Source: Rhodospirillaceae bacterium
Lineage (GTDB): Bacteria > Pseudomonadota > Alphaproteobacteria > MPNO01 > UBA2964
NCBI GenBank assembly: GCA_002712335.1
Contig: PATI01000070.1
Location: forward strand, 1 to 16,262
Reading direction: 5' to 3'
DNA: 16,262 nt
How positions within the stretch are numbered: the first letter of the stretch is position 1; every line of letters starts with the position of its first letter. The position numbers were made by a program, and so were the translations under genes. Shown here in pieces: positions 15,091 through 16,262 of the stretch. Under the pieces are notes generated by a model, which did not search any database, was not told the DNA's origin, and saw nothing but the letters and a program-made list of their open reading frames with translations.

Positions 15091-15972
15091 TCAAATGTTA
15101 TTTTTGCTAAATTGAGATAATGTTTCGATAAGCGTGTTGATATCCTCAGTCAGTGCTGGCATGCTTTGGCTTTGTTTAATTTGGGTCTCATCCATGTAAA
15201 GTCCACGATTAATTTCAATCTGAATAGCATGACGGCCGTCCTTTGGATGTCCATAATGGTGTGTCGAAAAACCACCAGCAAAAGGTTTATTTCGAGAAAC
15301 CTTGTAACCAAGTTTAATAAAAACGTGTTCAATTGTGTGGATGATGTTTTCATTGCATGTCGTTGAAAAACAATCACCTAAAACGATATCTGCTCTTCTT
15401 CGACCAGCATCTGGATCCTCCGGTCCACCGACAGATGGCATGGAATGACAGTCGATTAACACATAGCAGCCGAATTTCTCTCTTGTTGTGTTTAATAAAT
15501 GACGGAGTTGGCGATGATACGGGCGATAATTGGTATCAATGCGTCTTGCTGCTTCATTGAAATTTAATTTTTTACTATAAATTTCCTGTCCGGAACTAAC
15601 TACTTTTGGAATTGTGCCTAGACCGGCAGTTACTCGACTAGATTTGGTATTTACGTATTCAGGTATCGGATCTGAAAACATTCCTGGATCAAGTTCAAAA
15701 GGTTCGCGATTTGGGTCAACATAAGCACGAGGAAATAGAGCGTTGATCAATGGCATTCCATAATACGGTGCCTTTGCGAACAGTAAATTTACAAAAGCGT
15801 CCTCAGATTTACGCAGCGATAAAAGATCAAGTGGAGAATCGGCAACAAAATTCGCCGGATATTTGACGCCGCTATGGGGTGAAGCAAATACTACGGGTGA
15901 TATTTGTTGTTCTGGCAACAATATTTGAATAGGACTGCTTCCCGCAGCAATTTCAGTTTTTTGTTTATCCAT
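15091..15972 (-). CDS. N-formylglutamate amidohydrolase family protein
   Basis: Zinc-dependent hydrolase of the N-formylglutamate amidohydrolase family (293 residues, usual length). Members release formate from N-formylglutamate in histidine degradation or act on similar N-formyl compounds. Motifs: FASPHSGVKYP (29-39), FPRAYVDPNREP (80-91), VLIDCHSMPS (171-180), GGPEDPDAGRRRADIVLGD, FAGGFSTHHYGHP and IQIEINRGLYMDE; the SPHSG, DCHSMP and THHYG histidines are the likely metal and catalytic residues. No histidine-utilisation genes are nearby, so a role in histidine breakdown is not supported by context. The ATG has no clear Shine-Dalgarno sequence (the upstream bases are AT-rich). The 108 bp beyond its stop hold AT-rich sequence with eight T on its strand (15078-15071) but no clear GC hairpin, so no terminator is called. 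Confidence 0.93.
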   Translation of the reverse strand: MDKQKTEIAAGSSPIQILLPEQQISPVVFASPHSGVKYPANFVADSPLDLLSLRKSEDAFVNLLFAKAPYYGMPLINALFPRAYVDPNREPFELDPGMFSDPIPEYVNTKSSRVTAGLGTIPKVVSSGQEIYSKKLNFNEAARRIDTNYRPYHRQLRHLLNTTREKFGCYVLIDCHSMPSVGGPEDPDAGRRRADIVLGDCFSTTCNENIIHTIEHVFIKLGYKVSRNKPFAGGFSTHHYGHPKDGRHAIQIEINRGLYMDETQIKQSQSMPALTEDINTLIETLSQFSKNNI

Positions 15973-16075
15973 TAATATGATTTAACTTAGTGTTGAGAGA
16001 ATGTTATCAATTTGAAATAAGCCATATAATTTCATTGTACTAGCATGAACCTGTAAAGGCGATTGGTTGACCATC

Positions 16076-16103
16076 TTGCAATGAAGATCCCAATTAGTAT
16101 AAA
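16076..16103 (+). promoter_or_regulatory. Possible promoter for tRNA-Val
   Basis: TTGCAA (16076-16081, four of six consensus bases), a 16-bp spacer and TATAAA (16098-16103, five of six) lie about 50 bases before the tRNA. The leader would be longer than usual for a tRNA transcript, and other weak matches occur nearby, so this is a tentative pick. Confidence 0.28.
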
Positions 16104-16154
16104 TGACAGCTAATGTTGCAGTTGGATTAATGGTCTGCAATAGAAAATGGTGTT

Positions 16155-16229
16155 GGGCGCGTAGCTCAGCGGGAGAGCACTACGTTGACATCGTAGGGGT
16201 CACTGGTTCAATCCCAGTCGTGCCCACCA
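16155..16229 (+). tRNA. tRNA-Val (anticodon GAC)
   Basis: Complete cloverleaf of 75 bases with an encoded CCA end. The acceptor stem GGGCGCG (16155-16161) pairs with CGTGCCC (16219-16225), including one G-U pair. The D arm GCTC...GAGC, the anticodon stem CTACG/CGTAG with loop TTGACAT (anticodon GAC at 16187-16189) and the T stem ACTGG/CCAGT with TTCAATC all fit. The discriminator is A16226 followed by CCA. It decodes GUC and GUU valine codons. Six T follow directly (16230-16235), which may end transcription. Confidence 0.97.
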
Positions 16230-16262
16230 TTTTTTAATAGATATATCAACGCCTTAACCCCG

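Noticed and set aside
1..16262. CRISPR array, insertion sequence, prophage or toxin-antitoxin pair
   Set aside because: No spaced direct repeats, transposase or integrase motifs, terminal repeats or paired small genes of that kind were seen; coding density is that of ordinary metabolic genes.

Overview
The window is a dense bacterial stretch with 14 protein genes (one cut by the left edge) and one tRNA. It is moderately AT-rich by eye. Shine-Dalgarno sites are mostly good, ATGA overlaps are common, and the content is almost entirely catabolic: acyl-CoA enzymes plus amide/ester hydrolases. This fits a heterotrophic proteobacterium, most likely an alphaproteobacterium of marine or soil type; that placement is inferred from gene content and protein style, not proven. 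No transposase, phage gene, CRISPR array, transporter or regulator is visible.

Layout. (1) 1-1568, plus strand: the C-terminal part of an acyl-CoA dehydrogenase, then a crotonase of the hydroxycinnamoyl-CoA hydratase-lyase lineage with altered active-site residues and a lysine-rich tail. A perfect 15-bp hairpin (1579-1617) separates it from the next block. (2) 8098 back to 1620, minus strand: a compact four-gene operon transcribed in the order gamma-glutamyltransferase-like Ntn hydrolase, family-3 amidohydrolase, PLP-dependent D-threonine-aldolase-like enzyme, ADP-forming acyl-CoA synthetase. (3) 8099-8215: a 117-bp divergent control region with a good sigma-70-type promoter for the plus strand whose -10 box is exactly bracketed by a perfect inverted repeat. 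(4) 8216-10242, plus strand: two alpha/beta hydrolases. (5) 11710 back to 10239, minus strand: an M20 amidohydrolase and a small two-helix membrane protein. (6) 11854-14982, plus strand: acyl-CoA dehydrogenase, family III CoA-transferase and hotdog-fold acyl-CoA hydratase, tightly coupled. (7) 15972 back to 15091, minus strand: an N-formylglutamate-amidohydrolase-family protein. (8) 16155-16229: tRNA-Val(GAC).

How the genes may work together (inference). Hydrolases that cut C-N or ester bonds (Ntn hydrolase, family-3 amidohydrolase, M20 peptidase, FGase family, two alpha/beta hydrolases) alternate with enzymes that activate, transfer, oxidise and hydrate acyl-CoAs. The simplest reading is a catabolic island that takes apart amide- or ester-linked organic compounds and feeds the acyl parts into beta-oxidation-like routes. 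The four-gene operon with its operator-like divergent promoter is the best candidate for an undescribed pathway; its substrate cannot be read from sequence alone.
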